This document shows positions 1-8,967 of a stretch of 64,000 nucleotides of DNA, in pieces. Numbering within the stretch: position 1 is the stretch's first letter; each line of letters opens with the position of its first letter. The stretch covers positions 62,001-126,000 of the forward strand of contig CAWGUU010000004.1 in the NCBI GenBank assembly GCA_963825765.1, written 5' to 3'. The translations under genes and the position numbers were made by a program. The stretch is from CAWGUU01 sp963825765 (GTDB taxonomy: Bacteria; Actinomycetota; Acidimicrobiia; Acidimicrobiales; AC-14). The notes beneath the pieces were generated by a model. The model did not search any database. It saw only the letters and a program-made list of their open reading frames with translations, and was not told the origin of the DNA.

Positions 1-151
1 TCGTGCGACCGAGGAGCACGGTGTCGGCCGTGGCGAGGGTCGCCGAGACGGCGGCACCCATCTCGTCGTTGAAGTAGGGGAAGTGCCAGAGGTGGGGGTC
101 CTCGACGACGCCGTCGAGGGAGATGAACATGCCTGCGACGATCTTCCTCAT
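1..151 (-). CDS. Dihydrofolate reductase/RibD C-terminal family protein, N-terminal part only
   Basis: The gene begins at the ATG at 151 and runs off the left edge, so only about 50 residues are visible. They begin MRKIVAGMFISLDGVVEDP and continue through LWHFPYFNDEM to TVLLGRT. This opening (a beta strand, then SLDGVVE, then a late LLGR motif) is typical of the small YyaP/YwjB-like reductases that share the RibD C-terminal fold and bind NADPH. An AGGAG ribosome site lies a few bases upstream of the ATG. The family is recognised from general knowledge; the substrate cannot be told. These stand-alone homologues are usually of unknown function and need not act in folate or riboflavin synthesis. 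Confidence 0.75.
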   Translation of the reverse strand, partial: MRKIVAGMFISLDGVVEDPHLWHFPYFNDEMGAAVSATLATADTVLLGRT

Positions 152-626
152 GATGCTCCTCCCAGAAACGGTCGTTGAACACTCGGCACCGGGTCAGACG
201 ACGCGAGCCTGATGAACTCATCGGCACGTCACGAGGGCACGGCCGCCCGGCGGCCGCAGGGCTGTCCGCATAGCGCCCCGTCACCCGAACCGGTCACCGG
301 ACCACGATTACGGGACGACGACTCGCCAGGCGAGCCCGGCCCGCCGAGCGTGACACGACCGGCGTCCTCGGGGTGCTGTTCCCGCAGCGGTCGCAGTTGC
401 CGGATTGTCGCCAGCGAGCGCCCGATGGGTATCGCCGGCGAGCGTTGTTACCGACCACCGCATTGCCGACGGAGCGGACCGTGCCCATCAGCCGGGTCTA
501 CGGTTTTCTCCGGGGCCGCGCCTGCTCCAACGCAGCTAGAGGCACATCAGGCTGAGCAACGTCCGCAGAAGCCTCCGGCTACCGGTCGGCCAAGTTCGTG
601 GACCCAGAAGTCGCGGCTCGGGGCGA
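152..626. other. Intergenic stretch, no gene seen
   Basis: About 475 bases separate the divergently placed start of the DHFR-like gene from the 3' end of the HNH gene. Open frames exist on both strands, but they are rich in Arg/Pro/Ser, lack domains and ribosome sites, and look like the chance open frames of GC-rich DNA. I see no tRNA, repeat or strong hairpin here. Confidence 0.5.
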
Positions 627-1804
627 TTACGTCCCGACCGGCACCTCGTCGAAGGTCACCATCCACCAGTCGAGGCGTTCGCCCGACGGCGGGGTCCAGT
701 TGCCGGTGATGGTCGTCTCGTTCCCCGGTGGGGCCGGTCGGCCGCAGCCCATCAGCCGCCGGCCCTTGCGGTCGGTGAAGACCAGGCCATCGGGGTCGTC
801 GGCATTGCCCCGGATGTCGAATTTGCCCTGGTGGTGGAGGCGATGGTGATGGCTGCATAGCGCCACCAGGTTCCAGCTGTCGGTGGGCCCGCCATCGAGC
901 CAGTGGACGATGTGGTGAATCTGCAACCAGGCGGTGTGGTCACAGCCCGGGACTCGACAGCCCCGGTCTCGTTCCTCGATGACCATGCGGGTGCGCTCGG
1001 GCACCAGCCGCAGGGCCCTGCCCACGCTGACCGCCACCCCGTGGCGGTCGTGTTCGACGGTCTTGACCCGCCCGTCACAGCCCAGGTGGCGTAACACGGC
1101 GTCGGGCAGGCCCGGGCCCAGGTGCAGGTTGCCGGTGCCGGCGGGGTGGAGGTGCACCACCACCGTCTGGGCATCGTGATGGCCGCGGGTGGCGTGGTCG
1201 GCGGCCAGGGCCCGCTCGGCCACCGCCACCAGGGCGTCGGCCCACGACTCCAGCTTCTGGCGTTCCCGCTCCAAGCTCAGGGCCCGCGGGACCTTGGCCC
1301 CCTCTTCGGCCCCCAGGGTCCCCCAGCACCGCCACCAGCCGTCGTCGTCGTGGCCGAAGTCGACCCGGCGCCGCTCGGGCTCGGGTTCGGGCTTGTCGGC
1401 CTCGAACATATACTTGGACAGCACCCGGGACAGTTGGCTGACGGTGGCCTGGCGGGCGAAGTCGGCGACGGAGGCATCGGCCGACGGCGGGGCGTGGCGA
1501 CAGATCAGCGCCACCTGGTCCTCGCTCAGCTCCCCGGCCTCGAAGGCGGCCCGGGTGTGGGGCAGCTCCCCCAGACGCCGGGCCATGGACACCAGCCGCT
1601 GGCCCGCTTGGGCGACACCCCGCACTTCCAGCCCACCCAATGACAAGGCGAGAGGATGTCGGCCCCCTCCCACGACCCCGTCGCCAGCACGTCGGCGATG
1701 AGGCCGACCAGGCGGCCGGCGGCGGCGTTGGCCACCCCGCACACCTGGGCCACCTCGGCCTCCAGGGCCATGGCGGTGACCTCCCGCTCCGTCGCCGTGC
1801 CCAT
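627..1804 (-). pseudogene. DUF222 / HNH endonuclease family protein, interrupted by a one-base frameshift
   Basis: The N-terminal DUF222 part is read from the ATG at 1804 (MGTATEREVTAMALEAEV onward, to WVGWKCGVSPKRAS). The rest is in another frame (RLVSMARRLGELPHTRAAF onward) and ends at 627. The two frames join at about 1597-1604, where restoring one C (GCC AGC CGG CTG) rebuilds the usual KRASRLVSMARRL sequence. The C-terminal HNH nuclease module is intact: CRVPGCDHTAWLQIHHIVHW, then LVALCSHHHRLHH. These DUF222-HNH proteins (old name 13E12 repeat family) are abundant in actinobacteria. Their role is unclear, and a DNA-nicking or mobile function is often suggested. A LexA-type operator sits just before the start. 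It is either a one-base-deleted gene or a sequencing error. Confidence 0.8.
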
Positions 1805-1816
1805 CCCCTCATTGTA

Positions 1817-1832
1817 TCGAACACATGTTCGC
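1817..1832 (-). promoter_or_regulatory. LexA (SOS) box upstream of the HNH gene
   Basis: The 16 bases TCGAACACATGTTCGC match the Gram-positive/actinobacterial LexA operator (CGAAC-N4-GTTCG core, flanking TCGAAC...GTTCGA) with one mismatch at the outermost base. The site lies 12 bases before the ATG at 1804, over the expected promoter or ribosome-site area. This suggests that the HNH gene is induced by DNA damage. The match is direct; regulation is inferred. Confidence 0.6.
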
Positions 1833-2002
1833 AACGCAAGCACTCTGAACTCGGGCGAACGAGGTGATTCGAGCCGCGGAACGACCGGCGAGGACGCTTC
1901 CGGACGTGGTCGTCCAGAGTCATTGTCGCTCAAGCTCTCCACCAAGCCGTCGAGCCAGCCGGGCCCTGAACCCTCCACCTCCACGACCAGGCGAGGTCGG
2001 TT

Positions 2003-3532
2003 TCACCGATCTGGGTGATGCGGCCCTGGTTGCTTTGGCACGCCGATTTCCTCGAGCTCCGACCAGCGACTGGATCCGGTGAACATGTATGCGTACCGCC
2101 CGACACCGACGGCGTCGCGCTCGTGCAAGAACCCTCTCTTGAGGCATGCAACATCGAAGGCGTCCGGTTTCACCGCCCACAGACTGACGAGCCACTGTTG
2201 GACCGTCTGGGCAGGAATAAGCGAGTGGGCGAACCATGGATGCCTGGAGGCGAACAACGTGTGGTGTGCGAGAATCTTGCCGGCCGCCTGTACAAGCGGT
2301 CCGAATCGTCCTACCCGCTTCAGCGCCCTGATGAAGGGTGTCTCCCAGGGCAAGCCCGGCTCAATGCGTAGCGGATGCTTGAGGGCTCCGACCGGTACCC
2401 CCATCTCGTTGGAGAGGAAGCATCGTATGCGGGCCTCGGTACGCCCTCGGACAGTGAGCTCGTCGGTCGGGGAGGCGAAAAAGGCCAGGCACTGTACCTC
2501 CAGCTCACCATCATGCAGTTCAGCGCAAAGGTCATCCTCCGATAGCGAGCGCTCCCGCAACCATCCGGCATATGTCTCGGCGTCATGGAGCCCTTCGCGG
2601 TGCCGGAACTCGCCCAGCACATCGTTTTCGCTCCTAAGTTCGAGCCGACGTGCTGCTTCTGCGGCAAGGCAGCGCCTGACGATGCGGCGATAGAAGGGAA
2701 CGAACCAGGGGCAGAGAAGCTTCGCAACACCGAGCGCCATAGTGTCGGGCACGTGGGTGCAGCCTACGAATTGACCCTGGTACTGTCGGCGGTGGTTGTA
2801 GAGGTATTTCGTCTCGAGCGAGACTGCTGATGCCCGCCGCTCCGGTGGCTGGCCATTCGGAAGAGTCAGCGCGTGCAACACCGCGAAGGCATCCTGCCGC
2901 TTCAAGTCCACCGATTGCGACTCGACAAACTGGCGAGCCGAGACGACGTCAGCACGGAGCGGGGCCGGGTACGCGTCCGAGGCAAAGATGGTGCCGTACA
3001 CCCGGTCGTCAAACGAGAGCGACTTGGCGTGGCCAAGGATCGCCCGCGAAGTGGCTGCAGATACGATGCCTTTACGGCGACCCCGATGCAGATTATGTCG
3101 AAGGTTCACGAGTGCAACGGTCGTTGGACGAAAGCCCTCTTCCTGCGACGCGTGGAGTACTGCGACCTCGTCGTCTCCGTCGATGACTCCTCTACGGTAC
3201 ATAGAGTATATTTGTCCGATCCCCTCCATCCCGAAATGGTCCAACTCAACAGCTCGCAGCGCTCCCATGCTCGCTGCACCGAGCACTCGCACACCTCGTT
3301 CCAGCGCAAGCAGGATCTCCTTGTGCAGAACCGAGGGCTCTTGCCAAAAATAGCCGTCGATGATCACGATCGCGCCGGGAGGGTCCGTCAGAAGCGTCAG
3401 GACGGAGCCTTGGCTGACCGGCGGCAGGATATGCGCTTCGACTTTGAGCCGGGCGAGTTCGATCGCCAGGTCGTCCCGCGCCACGGAGGGACCCACGAAT
3501 AGACACGCGGATGGATCGTTCCTCGCTGTCAC
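2003..3532 (-). CDS. TfuA-like protein, YcaO partner of a thioamide-type RiPP operon
   Basis: It is a 509-residue protein starting at a GTG that overlaps the YcaO stop (GTGA). The TfuA domain fills the N-terminal third: LFVGPS (11-16), LPPVSQGSV (37-45), IVIIDGYFWQEPSVLHKEIL (56-75), GAASMGALRAVELDHFGM (86-103), GDDEVAVLH (119-127). TfuA proteins work with YcaO enzymes to convert a backbone amide to a thioamide, as in thioviridamide-type RiPPs and methanogen McrA thioglycine, probably by delivering sulfide. The remaining 340 or so residues are not a domain I recognise and make this a long member. It is the last gene of the operon. Base composition is well below that of the flanks, which suggests transfer. 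Confidence 0.88.
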   Translation of the reverse strand: MTARNDPSACLFVGPSVARDDLAIELARLKVEAHILPPVSQGSVLTLLTDPPGAIVIIDGYFWQEPSVLHKEILLALERGVRVLGAASMGALRAVELDHFGMEGIGQIYSMYRRGVIDGDDEVAVLHASQEEGFRPTTVALVNLRHNLHRGRRKGIVSAATSRAILGHAKSLSFDDRVYGTIFASDAYPAPLRADVVSARQFVESQSVDLKRQDAFAVLHALTLPNGQPPERRASAVSLETKYLYNHRRQYQGQFVGCTHVPDTMALGVAKLLCPWFVPFYRRIVRRCLAAEAARRLELRSENDVLGEFRHREGLHDAETYAGWLRERSLSEDDLCAELHDGELEVQCLAFFASPTDELTVRGRTEARIRCFLSNEMGVPVGALKHPLRIEPGLPWETPFIRALKRVGRFGPLVQAAGKILAHHTLFASRHPWFAHSLIPAQTVQQWLVSLWAVKPDAFDVACLKRGFLHERDAVGVGRYAYMFTGSSRWSELEEIGVPKQPGPHHPDR

Positions 3533-4719
3533 TCAAATGGAACCGCAAGACCCGGGGCGATGACGAATACGACCGGGAGGTCGAACTCCGGCCGGCGCAA
3601 ATCAACGGCAAGCGGTGCCGCACCGGTCACCCTCATGATTCGGCATGCCACGTCGGTGACGGCGTCAGCGAACGTGCTGAACGCGATCGATCGCACCGAT
3701 GCGAGCGGCTTGCTCTCGGAGTGTGTAGGTCGTTCCGTCCACTGGACCGAACGATATTCGTCGCGGAGCATGTCGTCTCGACTGCCAGCGATGGTGGTCA
3801 GGCGGGACTGAGCGGCTTCGGTCAATGCGCGAAGCAGCGCGATCCGTGCCGATGGATGCGTTCCTGAGCCTTGGTGCACGACTCCCGAGTCGGAGCTGTA
3901 CAGCCACGCCTCGAAGGTTGCCACGTCGGTTGGTCCCGTCCTGTCGATCACAGCCACACGCATTCCCGCTTCACGGAAGCGGTCGAGAACCCGAAGGGCG
4001 GTTGGCGCGTGAATGTCCTCAACCGGGATATGACGGTCAACGCTTCCTTCCGCCTCATGTGACCGGTACAAGGAATCCCGTTCGATAACCTCGCAAAGGC
4101 CGTGGAGGAGAGCCTCTCCCATAGTGTTCCCGCTGGCCAACCCGTTCGATGACACATTGAAGCGCGGAATACAGAGCCGATGTCTCACTCGGAAGTCGAG
4201 TTCGCACAGTTCACGAGGGACCCAGGTCACATCCAATGTGCAGAGATCAACTGCCGGAACCCACGCGACCACTGTCCGGTCGGACAAACAGCGGGAGGGG
4301 TGGAGGGCGAGCCGATAGGGGTCATAGCGGACACTGCGACGCATCTCGCCCACACTCGCCCGCACCGACCGATGGAGCAGTTCTTCCGCGTGATACAACT
4401 CCAAGGATTCCATGAGCGCAGATACCTTCGCCTGTACTCGTGTTATACCTTTCCCTTGCGAAACCGAGAGGTTGCGGGATGCTGGCCGGATGGCTTGGTA
4501 GACCGGAAGCCCGAGCCGGTCCAAGCCGGTCACATCGGCGAGCCGGGTGATGCCTGCCAGATCCAAGAGGGGACGAATCCGACGCATGGTCTCTGTCGGA
4601 GGAACTGCTCGAACGGTACCTTGTCGATACGTCGGCTGGCTCTCGTTATCCTCCCGCAGGATGGTCGGTGGAGACCTCGCGGGAGGAGGCCGGCGCTCGA
4701 CGAGCTCCGACGGAATCAA
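3529..4719 (-). CDS. YcaO-domain protein, predicted peptide backbone thioamidation enzyme
   Basis: The gene encodes about 396 residues from a TTG that overlaps the TGA of the radical SAM gene, consistent with translational coupling. The recognisable part starts at YRQGTVRAVPPTETMRRIRP (31-50). ATP-binding YcaO motifs are present: SVSQGKG (85-91) with SALMESLELYHAEE after it, SSNGLASGNTMGEALLHGLCEVIERD (190-215), and RALTEAAQSR (297-306). The C-terminus is short and lacks the PxPxP tail of azoline-forming cyclodehydratases. That tail is usually missing from TfuA-paired, thioamide-forming YcaO enzymes. It therefore probably phosphorylates a precursor amide so that sulfur can be introduced. The immediate partners are TfuA (downstream) and a B12-radical SAM enzyme (upstream). 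Confidence 0.9.
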   Translation of the reverse strand: MIPSELVERRPPPARSPPTILREDNESQPTYRQGTVRAVPPTETMRRIRPLLDLAGITRLADVTGLDRLGLPVYQAIRPASRNLSVSQGKGITRVQAKVSALMESLELYHAEELLHRSVRASVGEMRRSVRYDPYRLALHPSRCLSDRTVVAWVPAVDLCTLDVTWVPRELCELDFRVRHRLCIPRFNVSSNGLASGNTMGEALLHGLCEVIERDSLYRSHEAEGSVDRHIPVEDIHAPTALRVLDRFREAGMRVAVIDRTGPTDVATFEAWLYSSDSGVVHQGSGTHPSARIALLRALTEAAQSRLTTIAGSRDDMLRDEYRSVQWTERPTHSESKPLASVRSIAFSTFADAVTDVACRIMRVTGAAPLAVDLRRPEFDLPVVFVIAPGLAVPFE

Positions 4720-6725
4720 GCGGGTTCCGTGTAGACGATCCGCGCCTCTTCGAGCCGATGCTGGTAATGCGGCCGTCGGGCTCGAATAGCGGCGGCGGCG
4801 AAGGTCTCAATATGACCCTTTCGGGGAAACGCCGGAGCTGCATCGAATGTGTCTCGGAAGTACACAACAGTAGACTGTGTCTGAAGCGTCCCTTCAGTAC
4901 GGAAGTAGGATGGAAAATCATACGTGTAGCGGCAGACTTTCCCTTCAGACGGATCGTAGCTTGGGTCGAGCATCATGTCGCGTTGAAATCGGAGCACTTC
5001 CGGGATCTCGTCTTTCAGCTCGAGTCCAAGCGTGAGTAGAAAACCGGGCAGGTCAGAATAGAATGAGTCCACCCTGGAGAAGATGCAGATCCAGAGCCAA
5101 TCCTCTGGCGAAAGGGGGCTTTGACTGCCGGAAGAGTTGCGAACGCTATCGGAATCGAGCATCGCCATCGCCTCGGGAGGGCTTCCCATAAGATCCAACC
5201 GGGGCGAGCCCTGCTCCTCGTAGCAGCGGTCGATGTAGGCTGAGAGTGCGGCCAGGGTCATACCAAGCACCGTCAGGGGTCGAGCGGCGAAGTGCTGCTG
5301 GAGCCGACGGTAGAAGACATGGTACGGGAGTTCGTACTCTCGACGGAGATGGATGGCGAGATATCTCGTATAACAGCCACAGTGGAGTGCGATCAGCATT
5401 CGGCCATAGACGAGACAATCTTTCAGTTCGGCACGCGACATCGTGTTCGTCTCGACCACGGTGGTTCCGAGTTCGATCTCGTCAGGATCAGTGTCGGCGG
5501 GCACCGCATAGAGCTGCTTCTGGACCGTACGAAGGCCATAACGACTGACGGTGTCGGGGTCACTCATTGGGGCGTTCGGAAGGAGCAACAGATCGTAAAC
5601 GCGAATATCACTGTGATTGCCCATCTCCAAGACCGTACCTAGACCCTCGCGAAATGATTTCGCCGTTTCTCGTGGAAGGCCAACGATCAGTTCGGTGTAC
5701 GTCGATATTGCCTCTTGCACATAGCGCATCTGAAGCTCCTGGTAACGGGAGACTCGGATATTCTCTCTACCGATAGCTCGCAATACTTCGGAGTCTGTGG
5801 CTTGCATTGAAAGCGTGATTCCGTCGGAAAGGAAATCTTCACGCGACCAGGCTTGGCCGATCGCGAATACCCGGTTACTTGAATTCTTCGCAAAGTTCAC
5901 TACGACCTTTTGTGGGTAGCCTTGATGCCGCCGCACAGCGAGCAGTTTGTGTGCGATCTCCTTGTCCCGCGGAAGCATCCCGAAGTTGGCGTCGTTAATA
6001 TGGACGAACGGGATTTCCTTTTCGGCGAAAAAGTCGATCTCGTGGTAGAGACGATCAAGGTCAAACTTGCGAATACGGCTCATGGTGGCGGAGCCCCAAT
6101 CGCAGAAGGAGCAAGCGTAGGGGCAGCCGCGATTGGTTTCCCAGGGTGCCCATACGGGCAGGCCGAGTGCCTTGCAGAGAGCGATAGACCGGTCGAGGTA
6201 CCCACCAAGGTACGGGCTGGCGGTGAACTCCTCAGCCAGCAGCCGCTCTTGAGGAACGGTAACCGTGACATCCCCCTGGAGGTAGCTCACGCCTGGGATA
6301 GCAGACCAGTCAGGCGTCGACGCGAGATTTTCGCGGAGGATGCCTCGGAACGCCAGCTCCCCTTCACCGTGCACGATCAAATCCACGTACGGGTGCTCAG
6401 AAAAGAACCCGATTGCATCCTTCGGAATGTGCGGTCCACCGGCCACCACAAGCGCCTTCGGATACCTGTCCTTGCACAACCGCGCTATCTTCATGTGCTG
6501 CCGAAAGTTCCAGACGTAACAGGAAAGCCCCACAACTGCCGGTGCTTCGAGGGCGGCTACAACTTTGTCGGCTTGTGTCTGAAGAAAGAATGGCTGTCTG
6601 AAGGCATATTCGCCAGCAACTCGGGGATCCTCCTCAGCCGACGCGTGAAGGAGGCCATAGATATACGGGAGGAATGGAGACGTCAGCGGCGGTGTGGGTA
6701 GTACCACGATATAGACGTTACGCAT
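4716..6725 (-). CDS. B12-binding radical SAM protein, predicted RiPP maturase
   Basis: A 669-residue enzyme. Residues 1-130 look like a cobalamin-binding Rossmann domain (MRNVYIVVLPTPPL, VVGLSCYVWNFRQHMKIA, VVAGGPHIPKDA, VDLIVHGEGE). The radical SAM core follows with the CxxxCxxC cluster motif CPYACSFC (C201, C205, C208). The family includes C-methyltransferases of RiPP pathways and other B12-dependent enzymes, so C-methylation is one possibility; the reaction is not decided by sequence. The ATG at 6725 has an AAGGGCGAAG ribosome site. The gene lies 113 bases after the precursor gene, with a small GC hairpin between, and overlaps YcaO by 4 bases. The C-terminal third (about 450-669) is unrecognised. 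Codon use is unlike the flanking 70% GC genes. Confidence 0.88.
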   Translation of the reverse strand: MRNVYIVVLPTPPLTSPFLPYIYGLLHASAEEDPRVAGEYAFRQPFFLQTQADKVVAALEAPAVVGLSCYVWNFRQHMKIARLCKDRYPKALVVAGGPHIPKDAIGFFSEHPYVDLIVHGEGELAFRGILRENLASTPDWSAIPGVSYLQGDVTVTVPQERLLAEEFTASPYLGGYLDRSIALCKALGLPVWAPWETNRGCPYACSFCDWGSATMSRIRKFDLDRLYHEIDFFAEKEIPFVHINDANFGMLPRDKEIAHKLLAVRRHQGYPQKVVVNFAKNSSNRVFAIGQAWSREDFLSDGITLSMQATDSEVLRAIGRENIRVSRYQELQMRYVQEAISTYTELIVGLPRETAKSFREGLGTVLEMGNHSDIRVYDLLLLPNAPMSDPDTVSRYGLRTVQKQLYAVPADTDPDEIELGTTVVETNTMSRAELKDCLVYGRMLIALHCGCYTRYLAIHLRREYELPYHVFYRRLQQHFAARPLTVLGMTLAALSAYIDRCYEEQGSPRLDLMGSPPEAMAMLDSDSVRNSSGSQSPLSPEDWLWICIFSRVDSFYSDLPGFLLTLGLELKDEIPEVLRFQRDMMLDPSYDPSEGKVCRYTYDFPSYFRTEGTLQTQSTVVYFRDTFDAAPAFPRKGHIETFAAAAIRARRPHYQHRLEEARIVYTEPA

Positions 6726-6838
6726 CTTCGCCCTTCACGGTCGCGCATCCCGGGCGCCGCCCGCGTTCATCAGGTCGCGTGCTGTCCGCGAGAGGCCGCT
6801 CGGAGGGGTCGATTCCTATGTGCAGTTCAAGGGGGGCC

Positions 6839-7042
6839 TCACGAAGCCATAGCCCTGGTGAGCCTCCTGTCCACGCCGAGGCTCTCCGCCTTCTTTGCGT
6901 CCTTTGATACGACCACGTCGCGCTCTTCCTTGCTGAGCTTGTAGTCACCAATCGCGGCCTCGGGATTGGACGTGAGCAACGCTGCGAACTCCTCATCGGC
7001 CACTGCCCGCTCGATCAGTTGCCGGAATCCTTCGGTCGCCAT
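6839..7042 (-). CDS. Putative RiPP precursor peptide, NHLP/Os1348-like leader
   Basis: The 67-residue peptide reads like a nitrile-hydratase-type or Os1348-type leader: FRQLIERAVADEEFAALLTS, then NPEAAIGDYKLSKEERDVVV. After this acidic, helical leader comes a short basic tail, SLGVDRRLTRAMAS (54-67). The peptide has no Cys, so azole or lanthionine formation at Cys is ruled out; a backbone thioamide or C-methyl group would fit the neighbouring enzymes. A GAGGAG ribosome site lies about 8 bases before the ATG. It is first in the operon, ahead of the radical SAM, YcaO and TfuA genes. No transporter or protease gene is adjacent, so export and leader removal must use other genes. The leader family is recognised by pattern only; the leader/core boundary is unknown. 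Confidence 0.75.
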   Translation of the reverse strand: MATEGFRQLIERAVADEEFAALLTSNPEAAIGDYKLSKEERDVVVSKDAKKAESLGVDRRLTRAMAS

Positions 7043-7320
7043 ATTTCGGTCTCCTCGTGGAAGCAGTAGAAAGGCCTATCCTAGTACCCGACCGCCCTCG
7101 CCGCTCCTTTCGCCGTTTCCCTATCGTCTTCGAGCTCGAGGCGGCTGCTACTCGGTCGTGCTCGTGCCCTGTTTGCTCTCCCTCTCCCGTCCTTCCCCGA
7201 AATGGACCGTGTGCGGGTCTCGGCCATGAGGAGCTGGGTCTTGAGAACGGTGGAACAGGAGTCGCAGTACACCGGACCACCGACCGTGTTAGCTCGGCTC
7301 GCGAATACGAGTGCCGATCG

Positions 7321-7608
7321 TCAGGGGACGAACGAGTCCGCATCCTCGAAGTAGACCCAATCTGGGCATACCCACTCCGATGTGCGCTGAACTCGAGATC
7401 CCGCCATATGGTGCGGCGCTACGTAGACCTCGTCGGAGGGCCAGCGGTCACCAGTCCAGACCCCCAAGCCATCGACGACTCCTGTCGGACGAGGCCACGG
7501 AGAAGCGCAGCGCAACAGCCGATGGCACCGGCCGCAGACCGTCTCCCGATCCGTCCCGTAGAACCAATCGTGCCATCCGGAACCTCGATCGCATCCGGAC
7601 GTTTCCAC
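7321..7608 (-). CDS. Possible small hypothetical protein with Cys pairs
   Basis: This is an open frame with a credible protein-like segment: GWHDWFYGTDRETVCGRCHR, then GVVDGLGVWTGDRWPSDEVY, HHMAGSRVQRTSEWVCPDW and a short acidic end. CGRC plus a later Cys could bind metal. The drawn start is a GTG giving 95 residues, but no ribosome site supports it and the frame stays open upstream into the SDR region, so the 5' end is uncertain. It lies between the RiPP precursor and the SDR, on the same strand as both. I do not recognise a family. The high Trp/His content and mixed composition make it more plausible than the usual GC-rich chance frame. Confidence 0.35.
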   Translation of the reverse strand: METSGCDRGSGWHDWFYGTDRETVCGRCHRLLRCASPWPRPTGVVDGLGVWTGDRWPSDEVYVAPHHMAGSRVQRTSEWVCPDWVYFEDADSFVP

Positions 7609-7727
7609 GGCGACGGCTGCTGGACGATGCAGTGGAGCTGCAAACCGGGCGGCGTCTGATCCACGAGGTCCCCAAGAAGGCGACGAAGTTGGCCGAGCGG
7701 GTGGAATCGGTGACCCAGCCAAGCTCC

Positions 7728-8552
<825 letters not shown>

Positions 8553-8645
8553 GTCTCTCCTCCGGCCGGTCGCACGTGACCGTTACCTAACCGTAGGAGA
8601 TGCGCCAGACCCGCCCGACGACATGCCGACCCACCGAAGACAGAG

Positions 8646-8876
8646 CTAGTCCAGCCCGTCGGCCATCCGGTCCCACTCGTCGGGGGCGGGCACCTCGGAC
8701 CGGCCGAACGCAGCGGCGGCGCTCCGGTACTCGGCCACCTCGACGCGGCAAGGCTGACAATCGGCCAGGTGGGCCTCCAGCGCTTCCCGCTCGTCGGCGT
8801 CGACGGCGTCGAGGGCGAAGGGAGCGAGGAGCCCCTCGATCTCGAAGTGGGTCAGGTACCTGCACACGATCGACAC
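8646..8876 (-). CDS. Anti-sigma-factor-like zinc-finger protein (zf-HC2 type)
   Basis: A small protein of about 65-76 residues with HFEIEGLLAPFALDAVDADE followed by EALEAHLADCQPCRVEVAEY. The H-x3-C-x2-C spacing (HLADCQPC) is the zinc-binding motif of ZAS-type anti-sigma factors. The domain is normally followed by a membrane segment and an extracytoplasmic part; here it ends at MADGLD, so it is a soluble, bare domain. The start is uncertain: the GTG at 8876 is drawn, but a later GTG (8867) or a CTG just before THFEIEG is possible. No sigma factor gene is next to it, so its partner is elsewhere in the genome. It is downstream of a lipoprotein gene, with a strong hairpin between them. Confidence 0.65.
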   Translation of the reverse strand: MSIVCRYLTHFEIEGLLAPFALDAVDADEREALEAHLADCQPCRVEVAEYRSAAAAFGRSEVPAPDEWDRMADGLD

Positions 8877-8900
8877 CCGTTTCGGCAGAGGAGGGACGCG

Positions 8901-8947
8901 ACGAGGCCGGCACGACAAGGGGGGGAATCCCGTCGTGCCGGCCTCGT
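8901..8947 (-). terminator. Perfect 16-bp hairpin, probable terminator of the lipoprotein gene
   Basis: ACGAGGCCGGCACGAC (8901-8916) pairs perfectly with 8932-8947 across a 15-base loop. It lies 20 bases after the lipoprotein stop and before the anti-sigma-like gene. No T-run follows on the minus strand, which is common for GC-rich actinobacterial terminators. Confidence 0.6.
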
Positions 8948-8967
8948 TTGGGGACAGCCGAGTCGCG

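Noticed and set aside
212..709. Plus-strand open frame in the 152-626 spacer
   Set aside because: Arg/Pro/Ser-rich low-information sequence without a ribosome site; it runs into the HNH gene on the other strand.
1590..1610. Programmed frameshift in the HNH gene
   Set aside because: No slippery heptamer or downstream stem was seen; a one-base deletion is simpler.
7081..7272. Small frame starting MYCDSCSTVL upstream of the RiPP precursor
   Set aside because: The Cys pair is suggestive but the rest is Arg/Ser-rich and there is no ribosome site.
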